A stretch of 64,000 nt of DNA from Pseudoclavibacter caeni (GCF_008831125.1 NZ_WBKA01000002.1:248001-312000), one strand, 5' to 3'. Shown: positions 10,509-21,505, counted from the stretch's first letter. Made by a program: numbers and translations. The notes: a model not told the origin generated them from the letters alone.

Positions 10509-12223
10509 CAGTTCTCCTTCTGCTCAGACCCACTGCCCACCGCTGCAAGCGGGCGCTCTTCCGCCACAGCCTTGCGCGCAGACGCGACGGCCAGCTCCGG
10601 GTGGTGCAGATCGAACGCCGGACGCTCCGACCGGATTCGCGGGATCGAGGTGAAGTTGTGCCGCGGGGGCGGGCAGCTGGTGGCCCACTCGAGCGAGCCG
10701 CCGAAACCCCACGGATCATCCACCGTGACCTTCTTGCCGTACCTGGTGGTGATGTACACGTTCCAGAAGAACGGCAGGAACGAGAGCGCCAGGATCGCCG
10801 CACCGATGGTGGAGACCTGGTTCAGCGTCGTGAACCCATCCTGCGGCAGGTAGGTGTAGTAACGACGGGGCATGCCCATCGCACCCAGCCAGTGCTGCAC
10901 GAGGAATGTGGTGTGGAAGCCGATGAACAGCAGCCAGAACTGGATCTTGCCGAGCCGCTCGTTGAGCATCTTCCCGGTGAACTTCGGCCACCAGAAGAAC
11001 AGGCCGGCGAACATCGCGAACACCACAGTGCCGAAGAGCGTGTAGTGGAAGTGCGCGACGACGAAGTAGGTGTCGGACACCTGGAAGTCGAGGGCCGGCG
11101 ACGCCAGGATGACGCCGGTGAGACCGCCGAAGCAGAACGTGATCAGGAAGCCGATCGACCACAGCATCGGTGTTTCGAAGGTGAGTGACCCTCGCCACAT
11201 CGTGCCGATCCAGTCGAAGAACTTCACCCCAGTCGGGATCGCGATCGCCATCGTCATGACCGAGAAGAACGGCAGCAGCACCTGGCCGGTGACGTACATG
11301 TGGTGCGCCCACACCGTGGCCGAGAGGGCCGCGATCGAGATCGTCGCGATCACCAGCGTGCGGTAGCCGAAGATCGGCTTGCGACTGAAGACGGGGAAGA
11401 TCTCGGAGACGATGCCGAAGAACGGCAGCGCGATGACGTACACCTCAGGATGCCCGAAGAACCAGAACACGTGCTGGTAGAGCATCGCTCCCCCGGTCTC
11501 CGGGTCGAAGATGTGCGAACCGAACTTGCGATCGGCAAACAGCGCGAACAGAGCCGCTGCGAACGGGGGGAACGCCATAATGATCAGGATCGAGGTGACC
11601 AACGTGTTCCAAGAGAAGATCGGCAGCCGCCACATCGTCATGCCCGGCGCGCGCAGCGAGACGATCGTTGCGATGAAGTTCACCGCGCCCATGATCGTGC
11701 CGAACCCGCTCATGGCGAGACCGATGACCCACAGGTCACCACCCATGCCCGGCGAGTAGGTCGAGGTCGACAACGGCACGTACGCCGTCCAGCCGAACGA
11801 GGCTGCTCCCTGAGGAGTGAGGAAGCCTGCGGCTGCGATGAGCGAGCCGACCGTGTACGTCCAGAAGCCCAGGGCGTTCAACCGCGGGAACGCGACATCC
11901 GGCGCACCGATCTGCAGCGGGATCAGCACGTTGGCGAACCCTGCGAAAAGAGGAGTCGCGAACATCAGCAGCATGATCGCGCCATGCATCGTGAACAGCT
12001 GGTTGTACTGCTCCTTCGTGGGCACGACGCTGAGTCCCGGTGCGAACAGCTGCGACCGGATGATCAGCGCGAGCACGCCCGCGAACAGGAACCACAGGAA
12101 GGACTGGGTGATGTACATGTAGCCCAGTGTCTTGTGATCCGTCGTGGTCAGGTAGTCGACGATGCGACTGCCCTTCTTCTTCAGTGAGGGCGAGTATCCA
12201 CTCGCCATGGCCGTGGTCGTCAT
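10508..12223 (-). CDS. ctaD: Cytochrome c oxidase subunit I
   Basis: CtaD is the catalytic subunit of the aa3 terminal oxidase; it carries heme a, heme a3 and CuB and reduces oxygen to water while pumping protons. The 571-residue sequence has about twelve membrane helices. Metal-ligand and proton-channel regions are visible: [11 protein letters not shown] (heme a ligand His), [14 protein letters not shown] (CuB His with the Tyr of the cross-link), WAHHMY (CuB histidines) and [10 protein letters not shown] near the heme ligands. It lies 11 bases downstream of ctaC. A soluble tail of about 50 residues ends the protein. Confidence 0.98.
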   Translation of the reverse strand: MTTTAMASGYSPSLKKKGSRIVDYLTTTDHKTLGYMYITQSFLWFLFAGVLALIIRSQLFAPGLSVVPTKEQYNQLFTMHGAIMLLMFATPLFAGFANVLIPLQIGAPDVAFPRLNALGFWTYTVGSLIAAAGFLTPQGAASFGWTAYVPLSTSTYSPGMGGDLWVIGLAMSGFGTIMGAVNFIATIVSLRAPGMTMWRLPIFSWNTLVTSILIIMAFPPFAAALFALFADRKFGSHIFDPETGGAMLYQHVFWFFGHPEVYVIALPFFGIVSEIFPVFSRKPIFGYRTLVIATISIAALSATVWAHHMYVTGQVLLPFFSVMTMAIAIPTGVKFFDWIGTMWRGSLTFETPMLWSIGFLITFCFGGLTGVILASPALDFQVSDTYFVVAHFHYTLFGTVVFAMFAGLFFWWPKFTGKMLNERLGKIQFWLLFIGFHTTFLVQHWLGAMGMPRRYYTYLPQDGFTTLNQVSTIGAAILALSFLPFFWNVYITTRYGKKVTVDDPWGFGGSLEWATSCPPPRHNFTSIPRIRSERPAFDLHHPELAVASARKAVAEERPLAAVGSGSEQKEN

Positions 12224-12234
12224 TCTGCCACCCC

Positions 12235-13152
12235 TCAGTTCTCCGTCACCGCAGCCGCACTCTGCTGCGACTCGGTGTCATTCGACTCATACTTGAGATC
12301 CTGGCGACGGTCCAGCAGATCGTCGAGCGCGCCGGTGTTGCCCCGGTCGCGAAGCTCGCTCAGGTGCGCCTCATACTCCGTCGCGGAGACGACCTTGACG
12401 TTCATCAGCATCATCGAGTGGTACTCTCCGCACAGCTCGGCGCACTTCACCGGGTACGTGCCCTCCTTCTCAGGAGTGAACGTCCAGTAGTTGTTGTGCA
12501 CGCCCGGGAGTAGGTCCTTTTTATAGAGGAACTGCGGCACCCAGAACGAGTGAGCGACGTCGCGGGAGTCGAGCTTGATCTTGACCTCCTGGCCGACCGG
12601 CAGATACAGCGTCGGCAGATCGCTCTCGTCGAAGGTGTCACCGCCGTAGTACTGCGCCTGGAGGCCCGCATCCTCGTGGACGTCCGCCGCGCCGTCATCG
12701 GTGAGGTAGTTGATGTCCCAGCTCCACTGCTTGCCGACCACCTGCACCTGCACGTCGGCGCCATCGTAGGCGGGCGTGGCCTTCGCCTCGGTCGCCGTCT
12801 GCACGTTCACCGTGCCGACGAAGAAGCCGATGATCAGGATGAACGGAACCGTGGTGTAGAGCACCTCGATCGGCAGGTTGTACCGCGTCTGGGCGGGCAC
12901 AGACCGGTCGCCCCTGCGGCGGCGGTACGCGATTATGCTCCAGATCGTCAGCCCCCACACGACGATGCCGACACCGAGCAGCACGATCCAGGAGTTCACC
13001 CACAGCGAGGAGATCGCCTGGGTATGATCCGTCGTGTCAGTGGCCGGCAGGAAGCCGCGCTTCGCCTCATCCGAGCATCCACTCAGCCCAAGGGCCGCCA
13101 GCCCTGCGACGGCTGTCGCCGCAACGGCTCTCTTCACTCTCGAACGCACCAT
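12235..13152 (-). CDS. ctaC: Cytochrome c oxidase subunit II
   Basis: CtaC accepts electrons from cytochrome c at its CuA centre. The start ([17 protein letters not shown]) gives 305 residues; an AGGA lies just upstream and the longer frame has no signal-like start. Residues 1-25 form a lipoprotein signal with lipobox LSGC (Cys26). Two membrane helices follow ([20 protein letters not shown] and [19 protein letters not shown]). The CuA site is clear in [12 protein letters not shown] near residue 250, with its upstream His in [11 protein letters not shown]. It is upstream of ctaD in the same operon. Confidence 0.97.
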   Translation of the reverse strand: MVRSRVKRAVAATAVAGLAALGLSGCSDEAKRGFLPATDTTDHTQAISSLWVNSWIVLLGVGIVVWGLTIWSIIAYRRRRGDRSVPAQTRYNLPIEVLYTTVPFILIIGFFVGTVNVQTATEAKATPAYDGADVQVQVVGKQWSWDINYLTDDGAADVHEDAGLQAQYYGGDTFDESDLPTLYLPVGQEVKIKLDSRDVAHSFWVPQFLYKKDLLPGVHNNYWTFTPEKEGTYPVKCAELCGEYHSMMLMNVKVVSATEYEAHLSELRDRGNTGALDDLLDRRQDLKYESNDTESQQSAAAVTEN

Positions 13153-13478
13153 AGTTCCTATCGGTAGCTTCTGAACGCAGCGTCGACACACATCGGCGCA
13201 TTCACCATGTTACCTGTTCGCCGGACGCGGAACGGACCACGCACCCCGTCCTCCCACGAGACACCCGTGTCCCACCTGTGAATTCCCAACTCTTTCCGGG
13301 CCTGATGCGCCTCCGACCGTGCCGCGCCCGACATCTCAAGTTCTCGGACAGCTGTCGGAAAGGCGCCCGCTCACCGTTCAGTGAGTGATCGCCCACACCG
13401 TGGCACCGCCATTCCACCCGGCCGGAACGACGAGACGGGGACGCCGGCACCGAGCCGAGCGCATCCCCGCCACTCCCC
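13153..13478. other. Intergenic region upstream of ctaC
   Basis: About 325 bases between erpA and ctaC. It should carry the ctaC promoter, but I cannot assign one. A 10-bp palindrome GACAGCTGTC sits at 13347-13356 and is a possible operator, unproven. No gene seen. Confidence 0.4.
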
Positions 13479-13499
13479 GACCGGCGCGCCCGGCCGGTC
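13479..13499 (-). terminator. Probable terminator downstream of erpA
   Basis: GACCGGC (13479-13485) pairs with GCCGGTC (13493-13499) across a seven-base loop, beginning 16 bases after the erpA stop. Confidence 0.5.
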
Positions 13500-13514
13500 G
13501 TGCAATGCGTGAGA

Positions 13515-13892
13515 TCAGTGGAACGAGTCGCCACACGCGCAGGTGCCCTGCGCGTTGGGGTTGTCGATCGTGAAGCCCTGCTTCTCGATCGAGTCCTCGA
13601 AGTCGATCACCGCGCCGTCGAGATACGGAGCGCTCATCCGGTCGACCACGACCTCCACCGCGGGGCCGAACTCGGCCACCAGGTCGTCATCGAGCAGCCG
13701 CTCGTCGAAGTACAGCTGGTAGATCAGCCCCGAGCAGCCGCCTGGCTGGACGGCGACACGCAGACGCAGATCGTCGCGCCCCTCGCGCTCGAGCAGGCTG
13801 CGCACCTTCTCGGCGGCCGCGTCAGTCAGCCGCACGTTGTGCGTGCCGATCTCGTCGGCGGCTCGGGTGGAATCCATCGTGTCCGTGCTCAT
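13515..13892 (-). CDS. erpA: Iron-sulfur cluster insertion protein ErpA (HesB/IscA family)
   Basis: A-type carrier that delivers Fe-S clusters to apoproteins. About 125 residues from ATG (MSTDTMDSTRAAD), chosen because GAGGAG lies 6 bases upstream; an ATG one codon earlier is also possible. Conserved cluster-binding cysteines are present: QPGGCSGLIYQLYFDE near residue 65, and the C-terminal pair in GTCACGDSFH. It has its own transcription unit next to the cytochrome oxidase genes, a frequent actinobacterial arrangement. Confidence 0.93.
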   Translation of the reverse strand: MSTDTMDSTRAADEIGTHNVRLTDAAAEKVRSLLEREGRDDLRLRVAVQPGGCSGLIYQLYFDERLLDDDLVAEFGPAVEVVVDRMSAPYLDGAVIDFEDSIEKQGFTIDNPNAQGTCACGDSFH

Positions 13893-13985
13893 CATCCGCT
13901 CCTCTTGCACGTCGATCGGCGCCCTCGATCCCGTCCCGGGATCGGCGGCCAGCCGCTGGTCGCACTCACCTTACCGCGCCCCACG

Positions 13986-13991
13986 TACAAT
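13986..13991 (+). promoter_or_regulatory. Candidate -10 for the DUF3043 gene
   Basis: TACAAT lies about 73 bases before the GTG start, in the gap between divergent erpA and this gene. The -35 is not clear. Confidence 0.4.
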
Positions 13992-14063
13992 GGGGAGGTC
14001 TCCATTCTGTGAGACACGCGCCCATCAGGGCACGTCCGTCCAGCGATCAGGAAGCGTCACCCC

Positions 14064-14636
14064 GTGTCGAAGAGCCAGCAGTCGAGCGAGCAGCCGCAGC
14101 AGAGCGAGCAGCCCCGGTCACAGGGCAAGGGCCACCCCACCCCGAAGCGCCGCGAGGCCGAGGCGCGCAACCGCCGCCCGCTGATCCCGAACGACCGCAA
14201 AGAGGCGAAGGCCCGCGCCCGTGCGGAACGCGACCGCGCCCGCATCGGCATGGCCAACGGCGACGAGCGCTACCTGCCCGCCAAGGAGGCCGGCCCGCAG
14301 AAGCGACTCATCCGCGACTACGTCGACGCACGCTGGACCGTCGGCGAGTTCATGCTGCCCGTGATGATCGCCATCATCCTGCTCATGTTCCTGAACAACC
14401 CGTACGTGATCTTCATCTACACGTTCGGCCTGTGGATCTACGTCGCCGCCCTGGTCATCGACGGCCTGCTCATCGGCCGCCGCGCGCGCCGGATCGCCGC
14501 CGAGCGGTTCGGCAAGGAGAACGTCGAGCGCGGGCTCGGCTGGTACGCCGCGATGCGCTCGATCCAGATGCGCACGATGCGGCTGCCGAAGCCGCAGGTC
14601 AAGCGCGGCCAGTTCGATCCGAACCGGCCGCTCTGA
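14064..14636 (+). CDS. DUF3043 family membrane protein
   Basis: A 190-residue protein of a family found in actinobacteria next to the HesB gene; its function is unknown. It starts at GTG (SKSQQSSEQPQQ). The first 60 residues are Gln/Ser/Lys/Arg-rich and probably cytoplasmic. They are followed by the conserved DERYLPAKEAGPQKRLIRDY and VDARWTVGEFMLPVM, and then two membrane helices (MIAIILLMFLNNPYVIFIY and LWIYVAALVIDGLLIG). The tail RGLGWYAAMRSIQMRTMRLPKPQVKRG is highly basic and conserved in the family. It is transcribed alone. Confidence 0.85.
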   Translation: MSKSQQSSEQPQQSEQPRSQGKGHPTPKRREAEARNRRPLIPNDRKEAKARARAERDRARIGMANGDERYLPAKEAGPQKRLIRDYVDARWTVGEFMLPVMIAIILLMFLNNPYVIFIYTFGLWIYVAALVIDGLLIGRRARRIAAERFGKENVERGLGWYAAMRSIQMRTMRLPKPQVKRGQFDPNRPL

Positions 14637-14664
14637 CCACGTGGACTCCGTCCGCGCCCCGGTC

Positions 14665-14708
14665 GGCGGCCTGCCGATCGAGATGGGGCGGCGCCGCCCC
14701 AGGCCGCC
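14665..14708. terminator. Hairpin between convergent DUF3043 and pyrD
   Basis: The 16-bp perfect palindrome GGGGCGGCGCCGCCCC (14685-14700) is flanked by GGCGGCCT and AGGCCGCC that also pair. It lies between two convergent stops, so a terminator is the simplest reading. Confidence 0.5.
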
Positions 14709-14755
14709 CTCGGCCCGCCACGACTCCGCAGCTCACCGCTCCGGAGGCAGCCGGC

Positions 14756-15832
14756 TCACCGGTACGCCGACGCGGTGAGCTCGGCCAGCGAGTCGAACCG
14801 GCTGCGCCGCAGCATCCGCCGCAGCCCACGGTTGATCCGGGCCGCCCAGCGGGGCCCCTCGTACACGAACGCGGTGAACCCCTGCACGAGCGTGGCGCCC
14901 GCGGCAAGCCGCCTCCACACGTCGGCCGCATCGGCCACCCCGCCGACAGAAACGATCGGCAGCCGGGCGTCGTTATGCGCGGCGAGCAGACGCAGCACCG
15001 CGAGCGAGCGATCATGAAGCGGCCGACCAGAGAGCCCGCCGGCTCCGATCCGGGCGATCTCCTCCGGGGAGGCGGTGAGCCCATCACGAGTGATCGTCGT
15101 GTTCGTCACGATCACCCCCGCGAGCCCGAGCTCCGCAGCCAGCCGGAGGATCGCCACCAGCTCGTCGTCGGCCATGTCCGGGGCGATCTTCACGAGCACC
15201 GGGGTGTCGCCGGCGACCGACCGGATCGCAGACAGCAGCGGGCGCAGCGCCTCGACATGCTGCAGCTCCCGCAGCCCCGGCGTGTTCGGGCTGCTCACGT
15301 TCACGGCCAGGTAATCGGCCACCGGGGCGAGCACACGCGCCGCCCGACGGTAGCTCTCCGGCGCCTCAGCGAGCGGCACTACCTTGTTCTTGCCGATGTT
15401 CACGCCGACGACCAGGTCGTCGCGACGAGGACGGCGGGCGAGCACCCGGGCGGCGCGCTCCGCCCCGCGGTTGTTGAACCCCATCCGGTTGATCAGCGCA
15501 CGGTCGGCAGGCAGCCGGAACAGCCGGGGCCTGGGATTTCCAGGCTGCGGATCGGCCGTGATCGTGCCCACCTCCACATGCCCGAAGCCGAGGTCGCCGA
15601 GCGCGTCGACCATCACCGCGTTCTTGTCGAGCCCGGCGGCGACGCCGAGCGGCGACGGGAAGCGCCGGCCGAACGCCGTCACCGCGAGCGCGGGATCCGG
15701 CCTGGTGAGCCGGCTGACCAGCGTGCCCGCGCAGGTGGCGTGCATGACACGCAGGGCCGCCACAGTGAGCACGTGCGCCCGCTCCGGCTCGATGCGGGTG
15801 AGGACATTGTCGAACAGCAGTCGGTAGATCAC
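14756..15832 (-). CDS. pyrD: Dihydroorotate dehydrogenase (quinone), class 2
   Basis: PyrD oxidises dihydroorotate to orotate in pyrimidine synthesis and passes electrons to the quinone pool at the membrane. The 358-residue product has the class 2 N-terminal quinone-binding helices ([20 protein letters not shown]), FMN-binding [18 protein letters not shown], the substrate loop [12 protein letters not shown], and [11 protein letters not shown] with the catalytic Ser that defines class 2. C-terminal phosphate-binding motifs are [13 protein letters not shown] and [15 protein letters not shown]. The GTG start overlaps the nrdR stop as GTGA, so it is the last gene of hisD-nrdR-pyrD. Confidence 0.96.
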   Translation of the reverse strand: MIYRLLFDNVLTRIEPERAHVLTVAALRVMHATCAGTLVSRLTRPDPALAVTAFGRRFPSPLGVAAGLDKNAVMVDALGDLGFGHVEVGTITADPQPGNPRPRLFRLPADRALINRMGFNNRGAERAARVLARRPRRDDLVVGVNIGKNKVVPLAEAPESYRRAARVLAPVADYLAVNVSSPNTPGLRELQHVEALRPLLSAIRSVAGDTPVLVKIAPDMADDELVAILRLAAELGLAGVIVTNTTITRDGLTASPEEIARIGAGGLSGRPLHDRSLAVLRLLAAHNDARLPIVSVGGVADAADVWRRLAAGATLVQGFTAFVYEGPRWAARINRGLRRMLRRSRFDSLAELTASAYR

Positions 15833-16344
15833 GCGTCCGTCTCTCCCGCGTCCACCGCGGACGCGTCCGTCTCGACCTGCCCGGCACGCGCGTGGCCGAC
15901 ACGGGCGGCGCGCAGCGCCTCCACCGCGTGCTCGAAGTCGTCGATGGAGGCGAAGTTGCGGTACACGCTCGCGAAGCGCAGGTAGGCGACCTCGTCGAGG
16001 TCGCGCAGCGGCGGCAGGATGGCCAACCCCACGTCATGCGAGTCGACCTCGCTCGATCCGGTCGACCGGATCGTCTCCTCGACCCGCTGGGCGAGGAGGG
16101 CGAGATCCTGCTCGCTCACCGGGCGCCCCTGGCAGGCTTTGCGCACGCCGGCGATGATCTTGTCGCGACGGAACGGCTCGACGACGCCGCCACGCTTGAC
16201 CACGGAGAGTGAGGCCGTCTCGATCGTGCTGAAGCGCCGCCCGCACGCCGGGCACTGGCGACGGCGGCGGATCGACATGCCGTCATCGGAGGTGCGGGAG
16301 TCGACGACCCGGGAGTCAGGGTGCCGGCAGAACGGGCAGTGCAT
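15829..16344 (-). CDS. nrdR: Transcriptional repressor NrdR
   Basis: NrdR senses ATP/dATP through an ATP cone and represses ribonucleotide reductase genes. The start [17 protein letters not shown] is unambiguous, giving 171 residues. The N-terminal zinc ribbon has four cysteines (CPFC and CPAC). Then comes the ATP-cone domain ([20 protein letters not shown] through [13 protein letters not shown]). The tail after residue 145 is Ala/Asp-rich. The ATG starts one base after the hisD stop (TGACATG). No NrdR box-bearing nrd operon lies in this window. Confidence 0.97.
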   Translation of the reverse strand: MHCPFCRHPDSRVVDSRTSDDGMSIRRRRQCPACGRRFSTIETASLSVVKRGGVVEPFRRDKIIAGVRKACQGRPVSEQDLALLAQRVEETIRSTGSSEVDSHDVGLAILPPLRDLDEVAYLRFASVYRNFASIDDFEHAVEALRAARVGHARAGQVETDASAVDAGETDA

Positions 16345-16345
16345 G

Positions 16346-17671
16346 TCAGCGGGCGCCCTCCGCGTCGTCCTCGAAGCGCGCCGCGATGCTCTCGGCGTGC
16401 GCCTCCAGGCGCTCGGCGCGCGCGAACCGCTCGATCGGCCGGGCGATCTCGCCGAGACCCTCACGGGTGTACTCGATCAGCTGCTGCGGGCGCAGGAACG
16501 TGTAGGCGCCGAGGGCGGGGCTGAACCGGGCGCGGCCGCTGGTGGGCAGCACGTGGTTCGAGCCGGCCATGTAGTCGCCGAGCGGCACCGGCGACCAGGG
16601 GCCGACGAAGATCGCCCCGGCGTTGCGCACCCGGTCTGCGACGCTCACGGCGTCACGGGTGATGATCTCCAGGTGCTCGGGCGCATACGCGTCACTGACG
16701 GCAATCGCGGCATCCAAGTCGTCGACGAGCACGATCGCCGACTGCTCCCCCTCCAGCGCCACGGTCGCCCGCTCGCGATTCGGGGTGCGCGCCAGCCGGG
16801 CCGCGACGCGCTCGCGCACCCGGTCGGCCAGCTGCGGGTCGTCGGTGACGAGCACGGAGGAGGCGGCCTCGTCATGCTCGGCCTGGCTGAGCAGGTCGGC
16901 GGCGACGAGATCGGCATCGGCCGTCTCGTCGGCGAGCACGAGGATCTCCGTCGGCCCGGCGACCGAGTCGATCGCCACGTCGCGGGAGACGGCAAGCTTC
17001 GCGGCGGCGACGAAGGCGTTGCCGGGGCCGGTGATGACGTCCACCGGGTCGAGCCCGATCTCGGGCACGCCGTAGGCGAGCGCGGCGATCGCGCCGGCGC
17101 CGCCGATGGCGTAGATCTCATGGACGCCGAGCAGCCCGGCGGTGGCGAGGGTGAGTGGGTGCACGCCGCCGTCGTGGTCGCGCTGCGGCGGTGACATCAG
17201 CGCCAGCCGGTCAACGCCGGCGACCATCGCGGGCACGACGTTCATGATCACGCTGGAGGGATAGACGGCCTTGCCTCCAGGCACGTACAGGCCGGCGGCG
17301 CGCACCGGCGACCAACGCTGGACGATGCGGGCGCCGCCCGGGAACTCGGTCGTCACCGGGTCGCGCAGCTGCGCCCGGGTGGCCTGACTGACCCGCTCGA
17401 TGGCGATCTGCAGCGCCTCGCGGATATCCGCGTCCAACGCCGCCACCGCACGGTCGATCTGCTCCTGCGGCACGCGGAAATCGGTGATCTCGACATGGTC
17501 GAAGCGCCGGGCCTGGTCGACGAGCGCGTCGCGGCCGTGCGCGCGCACCGCGGCGATGATGTCGGCGGCGGCGGACGCGGCGGCCGACACGTCCTGCTCG
17601 GGGCGCGGCAGCTGGTCGCGCAGCCGCAGCGCGTTGACGTCCTGGTCACGGAGATCGATGGTGTGAAGCAC
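16346..17671 (-). CDS. hisD: Histidinol dehydrogenase
   Basis: HisD performs the last two oxidations of histidine synthesis (histidinol to histidine, NAD-dependent, zinc enzyme). The 441-residue protein shows the family signature region: [22 protein letters not shown], then [31 protein letters not shown] with zinc-pocket residues, [17 protein letters not shown] with Gln and His ligands, and the C-terminal YAPEHLEI and [14 protein letters not shown]. No other his gene is nearby. The GTG start has no Shine-Dalgarno; a TAGACT -10 lies 6 bases upstream, suggesting a leaderless message. Confidence 0.96.
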   Translation of the reverse strand: MLHTIDLRDQDVNALRLRDQLPRPEQDVSAAASAAADIIAAVRAHGRDALVDQARRFDHVEITDFRVPQEQIDRAVAALDADIREALQIAIERVSQATRAQLRDPVTTEFPGGARIVQRWSPVRAAGLYVPGGKAVYPSSVIMNVVPAMVAGVDRLALMSPPQRDHDGGVHPLTLATAGLLGVHEIYAIGGAGAIAALAYGVPEIGLDPVDVITGPGNAFVAAAKLAVSRDVAIDSVAGPTEILVLADETADADLVAADLLSQAEHDEAASSVLVTDDPQLADRVRERVAARLARTPNRERATVALEGEQSAIVLVDDLDAAIAVSDAYAPEHLEIITRDAVSVADRVRNAGAIFVGPWSPVPLGDYMAGSNHVLPTSGRARFSPALGAYTFLRPQQLIEYTREGLGEIARPIERFARAERLEAHAESIAARFEDDAEGAR

Positions 17672-17677
17672 GTGGCC

Positions 17678-17683
17678 AGTCTA
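17678..17683 (-). promoter_or_regulatory. -10 element of hisD, leaderless configuration
   Basis: TAGACT on the minus strand ends 6 bases before the GTG, so transcription would begin at or next to the start codon. No ribosome binding site is present. Confidence 0.5.
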
Positions 17684-17828
17684 CCGCGCGGCGGTCGACC
17701 GGGCGGGCGCGCGGTCGCGGCACGGCTGCGGATGGGCAGGTCGGCGGGCCGATGCGCGCACCCGCGGCCGGATGTCGCCCGCGCCGTCGGCGGAAGGCGG
17801 CGGTCCCCGGGCTCAGGCGAGACCGGGC

Positions 17829-20800
17829 TCAATCGATGCAGTTCGCCCCGAGCAGCGCCTTCAGCTCGCTGTACAGCGCAGCCGTGACGTTCACCCGGTA
17901 CGGGATCTCGAACACGCGCTCGGCTCCCGGGGTGACGAGCTTGAGCAGCACCTCCGTGTCGCCCTGGTGATGCACGAGGATGCTCGAGAGGTCCTCGACG
18001 ATGTCCGGGGTGGCGGCGTGCTCGGGGATGCTGACCATGAGCGGCAGGCCCGATCCACCCTGTTGGCGGATGTCCGGGCTGAACACGGCGTACGCGTGCA
18101 GGTTCGCCCCGTCGTCACGGATGTTCACCCGGCCGCGGACGACCGCGATTGTGTCCGACACGAGCGCCGGGGCGAACTCCTGGTAAGTGCGCCCCATGAA
18201 CAGGGCCTCCATCTCACCGGTGAAGTCCTCGACCGAGATGATCGCGTACTCGTTGCCGCTGTTGCGGGCGATGCGCTTCTGCACCCCGGTGATCAACCCG
18301 GCGATGGCGACCTTGTCGCCGTCGTGGTACCGCTCGCCGCCGGTGATGTCAGCGATGTTCGCGTCGGCGTGCCGGGACAGCTCGCGCTCCAGCCCGTGCA
18401 GGGGATGATCGGAGACGTACAGGCCGAGCATCTCGCGCTCGAAGGAGAGCTTGATGTGTTTGTCCCACTCCGGCCGGTCGGGGATCTCGGCCCCCGGCTG
18501 CTCGTCGAGATCGAACATCCCGGCGAACAGGTCGACCTGGCCGTGCGCCTCGTTGCGCTTGAGCTTCGCGGCCTCGTCGACCGCCTGCTCGTGGATCTCC
18601 ATGAGCGAGCGGCGGGTGTGACCGAGGGAGTCGAATGCGCCGGCCTTGATGAGCGACTCGATCGTGCGCTTGTTGCACACCGCCAGCGGCACCTTGCGCA
18701 GGAAGTCATGGAACCCGGTGAAGGCCCCCTGTTCCTCGCGGGCGGCCACGATCTGCTCGACGACGTTCGCGCCGACGTTGCGCACCGCGCCGAGCCCGAA
18801 ACGGATGTCCTTCCCCACCGCGGAGAACCCGAGGAACGACTGGTTGACATCAGGAGGCAGCACCGAGATGCCCATGTGCCGGCACTCGTTGAGATACATG
18901 GCGAGCTTGTCCTTGGCGTCGCCGACGCTCGTCAGCAGCGCGGACATGTACTCGGCCGGGTAGTTCGCCTTCAGGAACGCCGTCCAGTACGACACGATGC
19001 CGTAGCCGACGGAGTGGGCCTTGTTGAACGCGTACCCCGCGAATGGCAGCAGCGTGTCCCACAGAGCCTTGATGGCCTCCTCGGAGTAGCCGTTGTCGAC
19101 CATCCCCTGGTGGAAGTTGCCGTATTGCTTGTCCAGCTCCGACTTCTTCTTCTTGCCCATCGCGCGGCGGAGCACGTCGGCCTGGCCGAGCGTGAATCCG
19201 GCAACCCTCTGGGCGACGCCCATCACCTGCTCCTGGTAGACGATCAGGCCGTATGTCTCGCCCAGGATGTCCTTCAGCGGCTCCTCGAGCTCCGGGTGGA
19301 TCGGCTGGATCGGCTGCAGGCCGTTCTTGCGCAGCGCATAGTTCGTGTGCGAGTTCATGCCCATGGGGCCGGGACGATACAGGGCGATGACGGCGGAGAT
19401 GTCGGCGAAGCAGTCGGGCTTCATCTGCCGCAGCAGCGTCCGCATCGGCCCGCCGTCGAGCTGGAAGACGCCCAGCGTGTCGCCGCGGGAGAGCAGGTCG
19501 TAGGTGGGCTTGTCGTCGAGGGGCACCTTGTGCAGGTCGAGGTCGATGCCCCGGTTCTGCTTGACCGACTCGACCGCGTCGCCCATGACGCTCAGGTTGC
19601 GCAGGCCGAGAAAGTCCATCTTCAGCAGCCCGAGGTTCTCGCACGCGGGGTACGGGAACTGGGTGATGATCGCCCCGTCCTCCTCGCGCTTCATGATCGG
19701 GATGTTGTCGATCAGGGGCTCCTGACTCATGATCACGCCGGCGGCGTGCACACCCCACTGCCGCTTGAGCCCCTCGATGCCGCGTGCCGTCGCGAGGATC
19801 TTCTGCGAGACCTCGTCGTTCTCGACGACTTCGCGGAACTCGGCGCCCTCGGAGTAGCGCTTCGCCTTCGGGTCGTACATCTCGTCGAGGGTCATCTCCT
19901 TGCCCATGACGGGCGGGGGGAAAGCCTTCGTGAGCTTCTCGCCGGCGGAGAACGGCAGGCCGAGGATGCGCGAGGAGTCCTTGAGCGCCTGCTTGGCCTT
20001 GATCGACCCGTAGGTGACGATCTGACAGACCCGGTCGTAGCCGTACTTCTCGGTGACGTACTTGATCACGTCGCCACGGTGCCGGTCGTCGAAGTCACAG
20101 TCGATATCCGGCATCGACACACGCTCGGGGTTGAGGAACCGCTCGAACATCAGCCCGTGCTCGAGCGGGTCGACCTCGGTGATATGCATCGCGTAGGCGA
20201 CCATCGAACCGGCCGCCGACCCGCGTCCCGGCCCCACGCGCACACCGTTGTGCTTGCCCCACTGGATGAAGTCGGCGACCACGAGGAAGTAGCCCGGGAA
20301 CCCCATCTGCTCGATGATGCTCATCTCGTAGTCGGCGCGCTCCTGCACCTTCTGCGGGATAGTCGTCCCATACCGGTCATGCAGCCCCCGCTGCACCTCC
20401 TTCTTGAACCAGCTGAGCTCGGTCTCCCCCTCGGGCACGTCGAACTTCGGGGTGAGGTCGCGCTTGACGAACTCCACCTCGCATCGCTCGGCGATCGCGA
20501 GCGTGTTGTCGCACGCGTCCGGATGGTCGCGGAACAGCTCGCGCATCTGCTGCGGGGTCTTCAGGTAGAACTCGTCGCTGCCGAACTTGAACCGCTTGGG
20601 GTCGTCGAGCGTGGAGGCGGACTGCACGCACAGCAGCGCGGCGTGCGCCTTCGCGTCCTCGGCATGCGTGTAGTGCAGGTCGTTGCTCGCCACGAGCGGC
20701 AGGTCGAGATCGTGGGCGAGATCGAGCAGATCGCTCATCACCCTTCGCTCGATGTCGATGCCGTGATCCATGATCTCGCAAAAGTAGTTCTCGGGCCCGA

Positions 20801-21356
20801 AGATGTCACGATACCGAGCCGCGGCCTCGCGGGCCTCCTTGTACTGCCCCAGACGCAGCCGGGTCTGGATCTCACCGGAGGCGCAGCCCGTGGTGGCGAT
20901 GATGCCCTTCGAGTACCGCTCGAGCAGCTCGACGTCCATGCGCGGCTTGAAGTAGAAGCCCTCGATCGACGACAGCGACGCCAGCCGGAAGAGGTTGTGC
21001 ATCCCCTCGGTCGTCTCGGCGAGCATCGTGAAATGGGTGTAAGCGCCGCCGCCGGAGACGTCGTCCTCCCCGCCGCTGCCCCAGCGCACGCGGGTGCGCT
21101 CCTGGCGGGGCGTGCCCGGGGTCAGGTAGGCCTCAAGACCGATGATCGGCTTGATGCCGGCATCCTTGCAGGCGTAGTAGAACTCGTAGGCGCCGAACAT
21201 GTTGCCGTGATCAGTGATCGCCAGCGCAGGGGATCCCTGGCGCACGGCCTCCGCGATGAGCGGCTTGATGCGCGCCGCCCCGTCGAGCATCGAATACTCG
21301 CTGTGCACGTGCAGGTGCACGAAGCTGTCGGATGCGGCCACGGAGGAGACGGACAC
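17829..21356 (-). CDS. dnaE: DNA polymerase III alpha subunit (DnaE1)
   Basis: DnaE is the replicative DNA polymerase. About 1175 residues from a GTG (VSVSSVAASDSF), an inferred start with only a distant GGAAGG. Domains in order: PHP domain (FVHLHVHSEYSMLDGAARI, residues about 10-280), the catalytic palm with VGPGRGSAAGSMVAYAM and the metal-binding MPDIDCDFDDRHRGDV, a second acidic motif QLDGGPMRTLL, helix-hairpin-helix region, and a C-terminal OB fold (VAIAGLITGVQKRIARNSGNEYA). The PHP metal ligands appear intact, as in DnaE1 proteins that proofread with this domain. It stands alone between hisD and rluD. Confidence 0.97.
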   Translation of the reverse strand: MSVSSVAASDSFVHLHVHSEYSMLDGAARIKPLIAEAVRQGSPALAITDHGNMFGAYEFYYACKDAGIKPIIGLEAYLTPGTPRQERTRVRWGSGGEDDVSGGGAYTHFTMLAETTEGMHNLFRLASLSSIEGFYFKPRMDVELLERYSKGIIATTGCASGEIQTRLRLGQYKEAREAAARYRDIFGPENYFCEIMDHGIDIERRVMSDLLDLAHDLDLPLVASNDLHYTHAEDAKAHAALLCVQSASTLDDPKRFKFGSDEFYLKTPQQMRELFRDHPDACDNTLAIAERCEVEFVKRDLTPKFDVPEGETELSWFKKEVQRGLHDRYGTTIPQKVQERADYEMSIIEQMGFPGYFLVVADFIQWGKHNGVRVGPGRGSAAGSMVAYAMHITEVDPLEHGLMFERFLNPERVSMPDIDCDFDDRHRGDVIKYVTEKYGYDRVCQIVTYGSIKAKQALKDSSRILGLPFSAGEKLTKAFPPPVMGKEMTLDEMYDPKAKRYSEGAEFREVVENDEVSQKILATARGIEGLKRQWGVHAAGVIMSQEPLIDNIPIMKREEDGAIITQFPYPACENLGLLKMDFLGLRNLSVMGDAVESVKQNRGIDLDLHKVPLDDKPTYDLLSRGDTLGVFQLDGGPMRTLLRQMKPDCFADISAVIALYRPGPMGMNSHTNYALRKNGLQPIQPIHPELEEPLKDILGETYGLIVYQEQVMGVAQRVAGFTLGQADVLRRAMGKKKKSELDKQYGNFHQGMVDNGYSEEAIKALWDTLLPFAGYAFNKAHSVGYGIVSYWTAFLKANYPAEYMSALLTSVGDAKDKLAMYLNECRHMGISVLPPDVNQSFLGFSAVGKDIRFGLGAVRNVGANVVEQIVAAREEQGAFTGFHDFLRKVPLAVCNKRTIESLIKAGAFDSLGHTRRSLMEIHEQAVDEAAKLKRNEAHGQVDLFAGMFDLDEQPGAEIPDRPEWDKHIKLSFEREMLGLYVSDHPLHGLERELSRHADANIADITGGERYHDGDKVAIAGLITGVQKRIARNSGNEYAIISVEDFTGEMEALFMGRTYQEFAPALVSDTIAVVRGRVNIRDDGANLHAYAVFSPDIRQQGGSGLPLMVSIPEHAATPDIVEDLSSILVHHQGDTEVLLKLVTPGAERVFEIPYRVNVTAALYSELKALLGANCID

Positions 21357-21505
21357 CGGATGACACCCTTCCACGGGAGACGACGGGACCAACCGAGTCT
21401 ACGCCGGGTGCGGGGGTCGGGGCGGGGGGCGGGAACCGCGGTCAGGTCACCCGATCCGGCCGGGCCGGGCCACGCGGCCGAGCCGAACCTGGCGGCCGGG
21501 CCGGG